From a virus: DNA of 20,846 nt. Each line of letters starts with the position of its first letter. Positions within the stretch are counted from its first letter, which is position 1. The translations under genes were made by a program, and so were the position numbers. This document shows, one piece after another, positions 12,209-19,971 of this stretch. The stretch is taken from positions 1 to 20,846 of IMG/VR virus record IMGVR_UViG_3300020219_000075; one strand, 5' to 3'. Below the pieces are notes generated by a model. That model was not told where the DNA came from and ran no database searches. It saw only the letters and a program-made list of their open reading frames with translations.

Positions 12209-12679
12209 ATGTCAAAAGTTAAAGTAAGTGCCAATGAGGCAGGAGTAGTGATCATTGTATCACAGAACAATCCAAGTTATGGTCACATCAAAGTAACTCA
12301 AGAGAGAGCTATCTTTGAAAATGGATGGGCCAAGAGGAAAGTAGTGAGTGCTTTCATTCCAGGTAGTCTGGAGGATCTTAAAGCCTTAGGATGGGTAAAA
12401 GATCAAGAGTTAGAAGGAAAGATCATAGCAAAAGAAGCTCTTAGTCCTTTTAATCCTAAGGAATCAGAGAGAGATTACAAAGTAGCTGGAAAAACCGGTA
12501 TCATTTGTTCAGTAGATGGTAAACCTATCTACAGGAAAACAATGTATACTGCTAATCCTAATGCATTGGATGAGACAATTGCTCATACTAATGGGGATGC
12601 TATTAAAGCAGCATATATTGCTCTTAAAGCAGCTGAAGGAACAACTCCTGATGTAGCAAAAGAGACCTTTGAATTATAG
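12209..12679 (+). CDS. Conserved phage protein, possibly nucleic-acid binding
   Basis: A 156-residue protein, beta-rich through most of its length: VKVSANEAGVVIIVSQNNPSYGHIKV-type opening, KVVSAFIPG, then DYKVAGKTGIICSVDGKPIYRKTMYT, and a helical C-terminus. It lies alone between two terminators, with a leader CAAAAACCAAAAGTT, so it may be strongly and separately expressed, as phage single-stranded-DNA-binding proteins are. That function is only a guess from layout. No signature residues are recognised. Confidence 0.65.
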   Translation: MSKVKVSANEAGVVIIVSQNNPSYGHIKVTQERAIFENGWAKRKVVSAFIPGSLEDLKALGWVKDQELEGKIIAKEALSPFNPKESERDYKVAGKTGIICSVDGKPIYRKTMYTANPNALDETIAHTNGDAIKAAYIALKAAEGTTPDVAKETFEL

Positions 12680-12687
12680 ATAAATCA

Positions 12688-12726
12688 GGTGGTAGTAGGG
12701 AAATCCCCTATTACCATCTTTTTTTA
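12688..12726 (+). terminator. Intrinsic terminator
   Basis: A 13-pair stem from GGTGGTAGTAGGG and CCCTATTACCATC (two G-T pairs), short A/T loop, then seven or more T residues. Strong. Confidence 0.85.
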
Positions 12727-12761
12727 GTTTCTTATAGTCTAAATCAATTAATACTACTACT

Positions 12762-13256
12762 ATGCTTCTGGAAAAAAACCCTTCCTATGTTAAAACTATT
12801 AGAGACAGATCAGAAAGAGAGATAATGATATATGAACAAGATGAATTCAATACTTATCAGAATTTCTTGTATAAAAGAGTACTTTTTGGATTATCTATGT
12901 ATGAGCCTGATCAGCTTAAAACAATGCATTTTGAGAAGAAAAAAAGAATATCAAAAGTACATATACATGCTCAACAAGTATTAAATTTGTGGAAGCAACA
13001 AGTGTGTATGATAGTAAGTAATGGATTATTAAGAGAGCTATCTTGTACTAGCAAGTTAGTTAAAGAGATAATAGATAGTACTACTACAGATCTCTATTTT
13101 ACTAATGCATTAAGATTTAAAGATTTTGGAATTACTAAGAAGCAAATTGTAAATAAATTAATTAAAGAGGGTGTTTTACCCGGGAATTTCTATGAACTCA
13201 AACCTGAGTCACAAGTTAAATCAACAGGAGATCATGTTCCTGTATTTGAAAAATAA
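12762..13256 (+). CDS. Hypothetical phage protein
   Basis: A 164-residue, lysine-rich and largely helical protein (YKRVLFGLSMYEPDQLKTM, VHIHAQQVLNLWKQQV). It starts at ATG 12762, the first gene after the terminator, and heads the long operon that appears to run on to 20574. The 3' end overlaps the next gene by 23 bases. No family is recognised. Confidence 0.65.
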   Translation: MLLEKNPSYVKTIRDRSEREIMIYEQDEFNTYQNFLYKRVLFGLSMYEPDQLKTMHFEKKKRISKVHIHAQQVLNLWKQQVCMIVSNGLLRELSCTSKLVKEIIDSTTTDLYFTNALRFKDFGITKKQIVNKLIKEGVLPGNFYELKPESQVKSTGDHVPVFEK

Positions 13257-13449
13257 GAAAGAATTAGAGGAATATGAGGAGTTTTTTAGCAACGAAGGTT
13301 TCTATTTAGATAAGTTATCTAAAGAGTGTGCTCATTATAGATTATGTAAGATCATTAATGATAAGCTAGAACCTATTGCTAAAAAGATTATCCGGATTTT
13401 TCCTAAAATGGTTAAAGAAACTGAATTAATACTAAAAGACATTTTATGA
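13234..13449 (+). CDS. Hypothetical small helical protein
   Basis: A 71-residue protein if started at ATG 13234, which follows AACAGGAGATC, one of the few Shine-Dalgarno-like leaders in the window. An earlier in-frame ATG (13192) would extend it inside the preceding gene. The product is helical and charged (KKELEEYEEFF, DKLEPIAKKIIRIFPKMVKE). The final codons overlap the next start as ATGA. Confidence 0.55.
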   Translation: MFLYLKNKKELEEYEEFFSNEGFYLDKLSKECAHYRLCKIINDKLEPIAKKIIRIFPKMVKETELILKDIL

Positions 13450-13673
13450 AATATGATTTCTTAGTTAATGGAAAAGTATCACTGATACTTAGTCCGGAAA
13501 ATACTATGGAGGAACATCTCCTTAAACAGTTAGTTAAACAAGAGCTGGATATTATTGAGATAAGATCTCAGGTACGTGTAGTTAACAAGACTCTTAATGG
13601 TGGATTAATGATATCCTCCAAAGGAGACTATAATACTGAAAAAGATGATCCAGCAAAAGAAAAAGTTGTGTAG
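13446..13673 (+). CDS. Hypothetical small protein
   Basis: A 75-residue protein whose ATG overlaps the preceding stop (ATGA), indicating coupled translation. It has a short beta-type N-terminus (YDFLVNGKVSLIL), a helix (MEEHLLKQLVKQELDIIEI) and a charged tail. It overlaps the next gene by 29 bases. No family is recognised. Confidence 0.6.
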   Translation: MKYDFLVNGKVSLILSPENTMEEHLLKQLVKQELDIIEIRSQVRVVNKTLNGGLMISSKGDYNTEKDDPAKEKVV

Positions 13674-14070
13674 TGGCTGTGATAGTCTACAATATATTTG
13701 GAAAAACCAAGACGGGGGAAAATATTGCCGAGATTGTGCTAAAAGTACTGGAGTTGCCAATTCTGGTAAATCTAAACCAAAGTCTAAGCAAAAACCTATC
13801 CCGTTAAGGTCTTCCAAAAAAGCTAAGTTAGATGCAGCTTATTCTATATTAAGATTAACTTATTTAAAGCAATATCCTACTTGTCAAGCTCAATTACCTG
13901 GTTGTAAAACTAAAGCTATAGATATTCATCATGTTTATTCCGGAAGTAATAGAAGTAGTCATTATCTAGATACTTTAGAATGGAAATCAGTATGTAGAGA
14001 TTGTCATTCATATATTCATGATAAATTAAGTAGTGAAGAAGCTATAGCATTAGGATTAAAGAAAATTTAA
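13645..14070 (+). CDS. NinG/HNH-type nuclease
   Basis: A 141-residue protein. The N-terminal zinc ribbon has cysteines 9, 12, 28 and 31 (CSGC ... CRDC). A lysine-rich linker follows, then an HNH-like core: C80 and C87, IDIHHVYSG (H95, H96), and VCRDCHSYIHD (C117, C120, H121, H125). This architecture matches NinG/Rap-type recombination proteins and related phage HNH nucleases, which process branched or nicked DNA. The start overlaps the preceding gene by 29 bases. Whether it resolves junctions or acts as a general HNH nuclease cannot be told from sequence alone. Confidence 0.75.
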   Translation: MIQQKKKLCSGCDSLQYIWKNQDGGKYCRDCAKSTGVANSGKSKPKSKQKPIPLRSSKKAKLDAAYSILRLTYLKQYPTCQAQLPGCKTKAIDIHHVYSGSNRSSHYLDTLEWKSVCRDCHSYIHDKLSSEEAIALGLKKI

Positions 14071-14088
14071 TATTAAAAACTAAATAAA

Positions 14089-14340
14089 ATGATAAAGAAA
14101 GAAAAATTGAGAGTTATAACTATGAGCTCTGGTGATGTAATTAAAGGAATGGAATCTGAATTTAAAAGGGTTTCCGGTAATATTAGTCAGTTTGGAGCTC
14201 TTAGATTAGAGTCTAAAGGATACGTTATAGATTTACAAATAGCTCAGATAGCTATTGATGCATTATATGAACCAGCTAATGAAGTTAAGAATAAGAAAAA
14301 TAGTATTAAAAAAAGAGCTGTTAAAACTAAGAAAAAGTAA
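14089..14340 (+). CDS. Hypothetical basic-tailed protein
   Basis: An 83-residue protein. The N-terminal two thirds are mixed alpha/beta (MSSGDVIKGMESEFKRVSG, YVIDLQIAQIAIDALYE) and the C-terminus is a lysine-rich tail (KNKKNSIKKRAVKTKKK) that probably contacts nucleic acid. Its TAA stop overlaps the next ATG (TAATG). No family is recognised. Confidence 0.6.
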   Translation: MIKKEKLRVITMSSGDVIKGMESEFKRVSGNISQFGALRLESKGYVIDLQIAQIAIDALYEPANEVKNKKNSIKKRAVKTKKK

Positions 14341-14576
14341 TGGCTGGAAGATGGGAACGTAGTAAATCCAAAAAACATATAGGATCTATATTAGGGGTAT
14401 ATGAAAATCCTTTTGACAATGGTTATACACATACTGTATTAAATATAACTGAATTTGATAAGAATTCTGAGTCCTGTATAAAATTAAATTTAGGTACTGG
14501 ATATGATCATATAATTCTAGATGAGGATCAAGTCAAAGATTTAATTAAATGTTTATTAGAATATAAGATATGTTAA
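14340..14576 (+). CDS. Hypothetical small protein
   Basis: A 78-residue protein starting at an ATG that shares its first A with the preceding stop. It has a basic N-terminus (GRWERSKSKKH) and a beta-rich core (VLNITEFDK, IKLNLGTGYDHIILDEDQVKDLIKCL). It overlaps the next gene by seven bases. Function is unknown. Confidence 0.6.
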   Translation: MAGRWERSKSKKHIGSILGVYENPFDNGYTHTVLNITEFDKNSESCIKLNLGTGYDHIILDEDQVKDLIKCLLEYKIC

Positions 14577-14965
14577 CACTGCAAAAATTAATGGATATGG
14601 CTCCTGGGATATTTGCCCAGGGCCAGACTCTTATAGAACATCCTTGGTTTAATGATGCTCATATACTTTATAATGATAAAGGTGAGCCATGGCTAGATGA
14701 AGTTAAATATGGTGAAGCTGCTAAAGCTGGTTACAGATATGTATTTGTAAACTGGGTAGCTACAAGAGGAAACGGATATCATGATTGGACTATATATCAT
14801 TCTCTTGATGGGAATCTTACTTCAAAAGACTTCTTAGATGGAAGAGAGCATTTGGAAGCTTCACCGGAAAAAATAGCCAGACTAGGAGCTAAGATGTATA
14901 GTAAGATTAAGATCAGAGAGCTTGTTGAATGTGATGATGAATCTTTTGGATTATACAGATTTTAA
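14570..14965 (+). CDS. Conserved hypothetical phage protein
   Basis: A 131-residue, tryptophan-rich protein (HPWFNDAHILY, GEPWLDEVKYG, FVNWVATRGNGYHDWTIYHS). The NWVATRGNGYHDW stretch is of a type I recall from conserved small proteins in Bacteroidota phages, but no biochemical role can be assigned. It is soluble, with no signal peptide. It is coupled to the previous gene by a short overlap. Confidence 0.65.
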   Translation: MLTLQKLMDMAPGIFAQGQTLIEHPWFNDAHILYNDKGEPWLDEVKYGEAAKAGYRYVFVNWVATRGNGYHDWTIYHSLDGNLTSKDFLDGREHLEASPEKIARLGAKMYSKIKIRELVECDDESFGLYRF

Positions 14966-14973
14966 AATAAATT

Positions 14974-15120
14974 ATGGAAATAGAAACTGAATTTAACAAG
15001 GAACAATTTATATTATATAAACAAGCTTATGAAGAGGCAGTAAGACTAAAACATAGAATATTTATATTCAATGGGCAGGAATTACTTACTGGATATGCTA
15101 AGAGTGATAGAGTATCTTGA
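14974..15120 (+). CDS. Hypothetical 48-residue protein
   Basis: Starts at ATG 14974, eight bases after the previous stop, and ends at TGA 15118-15120. The product is short, acidic then basic, and helical (NKEQFILYKQAYEEAVRLKH). The size and tight spacing fit the surrounding operon. No similarity is recognised. Confidence 0.55.
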   Translation: MEIETEFNKEQFILYKQAYEEAVRLKHRIFIFNGQELLTGYAKSDRVS

Positions 15121-15149
15121 TCCAATATTCAATAAACAAACCAAAAAAA

Positions 15150-15395
15150 ATGACTAATTTAAAAATAGGAACTCAGGTATATCTTATTCATAAGAGAACT
15201 ATAGATGAGAAATTAAAGAATGGAGACATAGTAATAGGTAAAATACAAACTTATTGTCTCCGGGATAAGAAAATACTACCGGTAATAAAAGTAATAGGTT
15301 CTAAATTTAATGCAGATGTTAATATGCATTATATGTATATAAACTTAGATCATGCATTAAATGCTCTTAAACCTAAAAGATCTAAAAAGAAATAA
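15150..15395 (+). CDS. Hypothetical KOW/SH3-like basic protein
   Basis: An 81-residue protein from ATG 15150, which follows the leader AATAAACAAACCAAAAAA. A TTG at 15117 would only add residues from a leader. The opening MTNLKIGTQVYLIHKRT and GDIVIGKIQTYCLRDKKILP look like a small beta-barrel, and the tail is lysine/arginine-rich (KPKRSKKK). It may bind nucleic acid. Confidence 0.6.
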   Translation: MTNLKIGTQVYLIHKRTIDEKLKNGDIVIGKIQTYCLRDKKILPVIKVIGSKFNADVNMHYMYINLDHALNALKPKRSKKK

Positions 15396-15530
15396 TGAAA
15401 AATCCGGATATGCTTTGGAATACTCCATTAAATATTCCCTTAGGATCTAAAAGATTATAAATTTTGGTTAAAAGCTGTATTTGACGGATATGATGAAATT
15501 TGTAGAAGAATGTGTTTAGAAATGTATTAA
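15395..15530 (+). pseudogene. Possible frameshifted small gene
   Basis: Frame 1 from ATG 15395 gives MKNPDMLWNTPLNIPL and then ends soon after as GSKRL. From 15444 another frame continues sensibly as DLKDYKFWLKAVFDGYDEIC and on to a stop at 15528-15530. Skipping one base near 15443 joins them into a plausible 44-residue protein. A single-base lesion, a sequencing error, or programmed frameshifting would all look like this. Confidence 0.35.
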
Positions 15531-15531
15531 T

Positions 15532-15600
15532 ATGAGGCCGTATTACTGGTGTGAGTTTCAACACTACTGGTATATGAAAGATTTTAATAATATAAAATAA
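15532..15600 (+). CDS. Possible 22-residue aromatic peptide
   Basis: ATG 15532 lies one base after the preceding stop and runs to TAA 15598-15600. The product is short and very aromatic (RPYYWCEFQHYWYMKDF). It may be a real micro-gene or the remnant of a decayed one. It is included because the coupling and composition are not random-looking. Confidence 0.3.
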   Translation: MRPYYWCEFQHYWYMKDFNNIK

Positions 15601-15607
15601 TAAGAAA

Positions 15608-16696
15608 ATGGAAGTAACTAAAGACTTGATTCAAAATGAAGCTTTAGAAGCTTTATTAAAACATGATAGAAGTAGTGTGAGTATCACCGTGGGTGGTGGG
15701 AAGACTCTACTAGGACTTAAATATGTTGATTACTACTTCAAAAGAGGTGAATTCCGGGTTTTAGTGGTGGCTCCCAAAAAGAGTATATTCCAGAGCTGGA
15801 AAGATGATATAGTTAAGTTCAATATGAACCATCTTGAAGGATGCTTTAGTTATAGTACTTATCTATCTCTTTATAAAAACACATTAGATTATGATATAGT
15901 AATTCTAGATGAGATGCATAGTTTGATTCCAGATAGTCATGAAGAATGGCTTAGTATGTATTCAGGTAAGATCTTAGGATTAACCGGTACTGAACCTAAA
16001 GGCTGGACTAATAGAGGTAAGCTAATAGCTCAATACTGTCCTATTAGGTTTACTTATACTACAGATGAAGCTGTAGAAGACCAGATCCTTAATGATTACC
16101 GGATTATTGTGCATAGGATGGGTTTAGACAAGGCTAAGACTATTAAGAAGAAAACCAGGGCCGGAGGATTTTGGATGACCTCAGAGCAATCTGAGTATGA
16201 TTATTGGACTAATAGGATATCTAATGCTAATTCTGCAAAGGAAACTCAAATTACCCGGATTATGAGAATGAAATCTTTACAAGGATTCACAAGTAAAGAA
16301 AGATATGCTAAACAGCTATTTAATACTATAACTGAAAAAGCTATACTATTTGCTAATACTCAAGATCAAGCAGAGTTATTATGTGATAGAACATATCATA
16401 GTAAAAATCCTGTTTCTAATCATAATCTGGAGCTATTTAAATCCGGGAAAATTAGTAAATTGGCCTGTGTATTACAGATCTCTGAAGGAATAAATATACC
16501 TGGTTTAAAGGAGGGTATAATACTTCATAGTTATGGTAATAATGTTAAGTCAAGTCAGAGAATAGGAAGGTTACTTAGACTTAATCCGGATGATGTAGCA
16601 ACTGCTCATATTCTTTGCTATACTAATACAGTTGATGAGACTTGGGTAAAAGAAGCTTTAAAAGGATATGATCAAACTAAAATAACTTACAAATGA
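15608..16696 (+). CDS. SF2 DNA/RNA helicase
   Basis: A 362-residue superfamily 2 helicase, an ATP-driven strand separase or translocase. Motif I is TVGGGKT (residues 27-33), VLVVAPKKS is motif Ia, ILDEMH the Walker B box (D101, E102), LTGTEP motif III (about 124-129) and QRIGRLLRL motif VI (about 318-326). Motif V corresponds to ISEGINIPG. It is compact compared with many SF2 enzymes, with no extra domain, like T4 UvsW-type phage helicases that remodel replication forks and R-loops. It is coupled to the next gene by ATGA. Confidence 0.85.
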   Translation: MEVTKDLIQNEALEALLKHDRSSVSITVGGGKTLLGLKYVDYYFKRGEFRVLVVAPKKSIFQSWKDDIVKFNMNHLEGCFSYSTYLSLYKNTLDYDIVILDEMHSLIPDSHEEWLSMYSGKILGLTGTEPKGWTNRGKLIAQYCPIRFTYTTDEAVEDQILNDYRIIVHRMGLDKAKTIKKKTRAGGFWMTSEQSEYDYWTNRISNANSAKETQITRIMRMKSLQGFTSKERYAKQLFNTITEKAILFANTQDQAELLCDRTYHSKNPVSNHNLELFKSGKISKLACVLQISEGINIPGLKEGIILHSYGNNVKSSQRIGRLLRLNPDDVATAHILCYTNTVDETWVKEALKGYDQTKITYK

Positions 16697-16893
16697 AAAA
16701 CCTAAAAGATGAAGATGATGACTATGATTATAGTCCAAATGAACTAGCTGAACTTAGTTCTAAACATAGAGAAAAATATGAACAAATAGTAAATTCAAAT
16801 CTTAGTGATGGAGACACTATTGAAAAACGGCAGCAACGGAATTTAGCTTGGGCTCAAGAATGTTTAGCTGAACAAAGAAGAAATAGATCTTAA
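16693..16893 (+). CDS. Hypothetical charged protein
   Basis: A 66-residue protein that overlaps the helicase stop (ATGA). It has a strongly acidic N-terminus (DEDDDYDY) and a glutamine/arginine-rich helical C-terminus (KRQQRNLAWAQECLAEQRR). It could be a small partner of the helicase. Nothing more can be said. Confidence 0.6.
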   Translation: MKNLKDEDDDYDYSPNELAELSSKHREKYEQIVNSNLSDGDTIEKRQQRNLAWAQECLAEQRRNRS

Positions 16894-16894
16894 G

Positions 16895-17071
16895 ATGGAA
16901 GAAGAAATATTTTGTCCAGAATGTAAGGATACTAGAGTAATTATAGTAAATAATACAACACAAGAATGTTGTGGAAATCGTACTAAATATGGAGATTGCT
17001 GTAATAATCCTATACTTGTTCAATATCAGGACCAAATAAAATGTGATAAGTGTGATATTAATCTTATATAA
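16895..17071 (+). CDS. Small zinc-ribbon-like protein
   Basis: A 58-residue protein with eight cysteines arranged as CPEC, a CC pair (QECCG), a second CC pair (GDCCNN) and CDKC near the end. The CPEC and CDKC knuckles are typical zinc ligands. It lies one base after the preceding stop and two before clpS, so it is co-expressed with both. It was identified by reading the gap between its neighbours. The target is unknown. Confidence 0.6.
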   Translation: MEEEIFCPECKDTRVIIVNNTTQECCGNRTKYGDCCNNPILVQYQDQIKCDKCDINLI

Positions 17072-17073
17072 CT

Positions 17074-17355
17074 ATGGAAAAAGAAGTCCTTGTACCAGAA
17101 GACATAGAGAAAGCTATTGAAGATCTTATAGATAATTCTCATCAGATTATTCTTTATAATGATGATATAAATAGCTTTGACTATGTTATTCGGGTATTGA
17201 GAAAAGTATGTAATCATGATCAGCTGCAGGCAGAGCAATGTGCCCAGATAGTTCATCACAATGGACAGTGCTCTATTAAACAAGGTAGTTATACTGCTTT
17301 AAGACCAATATGTGCTGCTCTTAATAATTTAAAATTAGATGCTGAACTCCACTAG
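17074..17355 (+). CDS. clpS: ClpS, adaptor of the Clp protease
   Basis: A 93-residue protein covering the whole ClpS core. ClpS binds the N-terminal domain of ClpA/ClpC and delivers N-degron substrates, while inhibiting degradation of ssrA-tagged ones. The N-degron pocket is intact: N29, D30, D31 in LYNDDINSF (E. coli N34, D35, D36) and H61 in VHHNG (E. coli H66). The gatekeeper position (E. coli M40) is F35, as I recall for Bacteroidota ClpS, and QAEQCAQIVHHNGQC is also of that type. The N-terminal extension (about 22 residues) needed to inhibit ssrA degradation is present. It was probably captured from a host. Confidence 0.88.
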   Translation: MEKEVLVPEDIEKAIEDLIDNSHQIILYNDDINSFDYVIRVLRKVCNHDQLQAEQCAQIVHHNGQCSIKQGSYTALRPICAALNNLKLDAELH

Positions 17356-17358
17356 ATT

Positions 17359-17727
17359 ATGGATGAAAAGGAAATAATTAGTAATAATGAAATGATTGCC
17401 CTATTTATGGGGGCTATACATAGTATATATTTTGATGGATCCAAAGGATTAATATTTCCTAGTGGTAAAGTAATAGTACATGGAGCAAGAGGATGTAAGT
17501 ATCATGAATCCTGGAATGAACTAATCCCGGTGGTAGAGAAAATTGAGATAGAAGATTATGGATTTAAGATGTGTAGAAAAGTAGTTGAGATATATAGAGA
17601 TTCTACAAAAGAGGAACTATTTAGATTTAAAGAAAGTTCCCGGAGAGAGTCTCTATATAAAGCAGTAATAGAATTTATTGAACATTATAATAAAGAAAAA
17701 GAAAATGAAGTTACCCACGTTATATAA
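17359..17727 (+). CDS. Conserved hypothetical phage protein
   Basis: A 122-residue protein with an opening NNEMIALFMGAI and a middle KYHESWNELIPVVEKIE. This FMG...YHxSWxxLxPVVEKI pattern recurs in small proteins of Bacteroidota phages. The role is unknown. The last 23 bases overlap the ligase gene, so the two are probably co-translated. Confidence 0.65.
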   Translation: MDEKEIISNNEMIALFMGAIHSIYFDGSKGLIFPSGKVIVHGARGCKYHESWNELIPVVEKIEIEDYGFKMCRKVVEIYRDSTKEELFRFKESSRRESLYKAVIEFIEHYNKEKENEVTHVI

Positions 17728-18823
17728 AAAGACTAGTACAGGAGCTACCCAAACTTGGGAGATAGAAGTAAATGGAAATGTGATTACTACAGAGTATGGA
17801 AAACTTGGAGGTAAGTTAATTAGAAATAATGAGATTATTCATAATGGAGTTAACATAGGAAAAATCAATGAGACTACTGCTGAACAGCAAGCTGAATTAC
17901 AAGCTAAATCAGACTGGACTGGAAAATTAAAGAAAGGATATGTAGAAACCTTATGTGATGCTATAGCTGGAAAAACTAATAGTATTATAGAAGGAGGAAT
18001 GTTTCCTATGTTAGCTCATAAATATTCAGAGCAGAGTAAAAAGATAATATTCCCGGCATTAGCTCAACCTAAATTAGATGGACATAGATGTATTGCTATT
18101 AGACAAAATGGAGTATGGGAATTATGGAGTAGAACCAGAAAACCAATAACCGGGGTTCCTCATATTATATCTGCTCTAGATAAATATATAGTAGATGGTG
18201 GAGAAGAGTATATATTTGATGGAGAATTATATAATCATGATTATAAAAACAAATTTGAAGAGCTAACTCATTTTATTAGACAAGAGACTCCTGAGCCTGG
18301 TCATGAGATAGTTCAGTATCATATCTATGATATAGCTCATCCAGGTCTTACCTGTTCTCATAGAATGGATATACTTACTGATATAAAAGAAAAACTAGAG
18401 GGCCCTATTAAAATAGTCTATACCGGTATTGCAGCAGATGGAGGAGTATTAGAACATGCATTCTCTGAATTTTTAGAGCAAGGTTATGAAGGAGCTATGG
18501 TAAGAAACATTAATAGTTACTATGTAAATAAGAGATCATATGATCTGCAAAAAGTGAAAGACTATGAGGAAAGTGACTTTAAAATTATAGGAATAGAAGA
18601 GGGAAAAGGATCTATGTTAGGTAAGGCTATATTTGTATGTGTTACTACTAAGGGTGATGAATTTAAAGCTAAAATGATTGGTAAGTTATCAGATTTGGAA
18701 AAGTATATAACTCATCCTAATTTAGCTATAGGAAAAATGTTGGAAGTTAAATATCAAGGATTCACAAATAAGTCTAGTGTTCCACGTTTTCCTGTAGGAA
18801 TGAGAATTAAAATAGATTTGTAA
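17705..18823 (+). CDS. ATP-dependent DNA ligase with N-terminal WGR-like domain
   Basis: 372 residues from ATG 17705. An upstream TTG at 17678 would add a lysine-rich stretch within the preceding gene. Residues about 6-42 (YKKTSTGATQTWEIEVNG, TTEYGKLGGK) match a WGR domain. The nucleotidyltransferase core has motif I KLDG with adenylated K123, motif III FDGELY (171-176), motif IV EGAMVR (262-267) and motif V LQKVKDY (K283, K285), followed by an OB-fold. It seals nicks during phage DNA replication and repair. All key residues are present. Confidence 0.9.
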   Translation: MKLPTLYKKTSTGATQTWEIEVNGNVITTEYGKLGGKLIRNNEIIHNGVNIGKINETTAEQQAELQAKSDWTGKLKKGYVETLCDAIAGKTNSIIEGGMFPMLAHKYSEQSKKIIFPALAQPKLDGHRCIAIRQNGVWELWSRTRKPITGVPHIISALDKYIVDGGEEYIFDGELYNHDYKNKFEELTHFIRQETPEPGHEIVQYHIYDIAHPGLTCSHRMDILTDIKEKLEGPIKIVYTGIAADGGVLEHAFSEFLEQGYEGAMVRNINSYYVNKRSYDLQKVKDYEESDFKIIGIEEGKGSMLGKAIFVCVTTKGDEFKAKMIGKLSDLEKYITHPNLAIGKMLEVKYQGFTNKSSVPRFPVGMRIKIDL

Positions 18824-18824
18824 T

Positions 18825-19304
18825 ATGAAAAAGGAACTAACTTTAGAGCAAAAGAAAGCTAGGGCAGCTTATGCTAAAGAATGGAATAAGAAAAATCCTA
18901 AATTAGTTGCAGAAAATGCTCGCAGAACTAGACTTAAAAATAAAGATAAGATAAGAGAAGGACAAAAAGCTTGGCTTGCAAAGAATTCTGAAAAACATAA
19001 GAAAAAATCTAGAGAATGGTATCATCAAAATAAAGATAGAATAAGAAATAATAATTTAAAAAAGAACTTTAATATTTCTTTAGAAAAATATACTAATATA
19101 TTAAAATTACAAAATAATAGATGTGCTATTTGTTTAGGTGATAATTCTGATGCTAAAGGTAAAATTTTTGCAGTAGATCATTGTCATAAAACTGGAAAAA
19201 TAAGAGGATTATTATGTAGAGGCTGTAATGTTGGTATTGGTAATCTTAAGGATAATCCAGAACTTTTAGAAAAAGCAGCTATGTATATTAGAAATAATTC
19301 TTAA
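18825..19304 (+). CDS. Endonuclease VII-like nuclease
   Basis: A 159-residue protein. A long, lysine-rich helical N-terminus (1-90) precedes the catalytic core: C100 and C103 (CAIC), VDHCH (D118, H119, H121), GLLC and CNVGIGNL (C131, C134, N135). This is the signature of phage T4 endonuclease VII-type enzymes, which bind one zinc and cut Holliday junctions and other branched DNA before packaging. Short stand-alone relatives can also be homing-type nucleases. It lies one base after the ligase stop. Confidence 0.85.
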   Translation: MKKELTLEQKKARAAYAKEWNKKNPKLVAENARRTRLKNKDKIREGQKAWLAKNSEKHKKKSREWYHQNKDRIRNNNLKKNFNISLEKYTNILKLQNNRCAICLGDNSDAKGKIFAVDHCHKTGKIRGLLCRGCNVGIGNLKDNPELLEKAAMYIRNNS

Positions 19305-19315
19305 ATAAAAATAGA

Positions 19316-19414
19316 ATGAGATATCATAGTAATAGATCTACTTTAGCTTTGTATATTGCACTTATAGCTTTAGTAATATCAATAATAGATTTTATACTTA
19401 TAACAACTAAATAA
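19316..19414 (+). CDS. Tiny membrane protein
   Basis: A 32-residue protein: a polar N-terminus MRYHSNRST and one membrane helix (LALYIALIALVISIIDFILI). It fits between genes with gaps of 11 and 1 bases. The layout (short basic head, one helix) recalls 6982-7113. Confidence 0.5.
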   Translation: MRYHSNRSTLALYIALIALVISIIDFILITTK

Positions 19415-19415
19415 C

Positions 19416-19691
19416 ATGGCAGCTACAGCTTTAGAAGTAACAAATGGTCAAAAAGTAGTTACTATAACTACTACTACAGATAATGGATTATATATCTCAT
19501 TATACCAAGCCGATGAGAATTATAAACCTATAGGAGTTCCAGAGGAATTTGGTAATCCTGCTGCAACAGAAGAACAGTTTCATAGAAATCTTAGAAAAGA
19601 GGCTAATGAGAAAGGACATTATAGACCTAGATTTAGTACAAATCCCGATTGGAATCCTGAGTATGTTGAACCATCAAATGAAGTAATATGA
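19416..19691 (+). CDS. Hypothetical protein
   Basis: A 91-residue soluble protein. The N-terminal half is beta-rich with many threonines (VVTITTTTDNGLYISLYQ) and the C-terminal half is proline/asparagine-rich (RPRFSTNPDWNPEYVEP). No family is recognised. The stop overlaps the next start (ATGA). Confidence 0.6.
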   Translation: MAATALEVTNGQKVVTITTTTDNGLYISLYQADENYKPIGVPEEFGNPAATEEQFHRNLRKEANEKGHYRPRFSTNPDWNPEYVEPSNEVI

Positions 19692-19804
19692 AAGAAATAT
19701 TAGAGTTTGTGTTTAGTAGTTTCTGGATTTTTATAGGAGTAGCAATACTTATTGCAATTATATTTGATGGTATTGCAGATATTATTAGAGCCTTTAAAAG
19801 ATGA
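19688..19804 (+). CDS. Tiny membrane protein
   Basis: A 38-residue protein from an ATG overlapping the preceding stop. One hydrophobic helix (FWIFIGVAILIAIIFDGIA) is flanked by charged residues, ending IIRAFKR. It overlaps the next gene start by four bases. Confidence 0.5.
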   Translation: MKEILEFVFSSFWIFIGVAILIAIIFDGIADIIRAFKR

Positions 19805-19956
19805 AAGAAGAGCTATATACTGTAGAATTCCGGATTGAAAATCTGGAGCAAAAAGATTATGATAAACTAATGGCTCTACTAAGAGAATTAGATAATGTAA
19901 AGTATAAAGAGCTCTCTAAAAAAGAGAAATCTTTTAGTCAAAGAACTTCTATTTAA
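19801..19956 (+). CDS. Hypothetical 51-residue protein
   Basis: Starts at an ATG overlapping the preceding stop and ends at TAA 19954-19956. Highly charged and helical (NLEQKDYDKLMALLRELDN), soluble. The coupled start supports it. Function is unknown. Confidence 0.5.
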   Translation: MKEELYTVEFRIENLEQKDYDKLMALLRELDNVKYKELSKKEKSFSQRTSI

Positions 19957-19971
19957 ACTATTTCAAATTTC

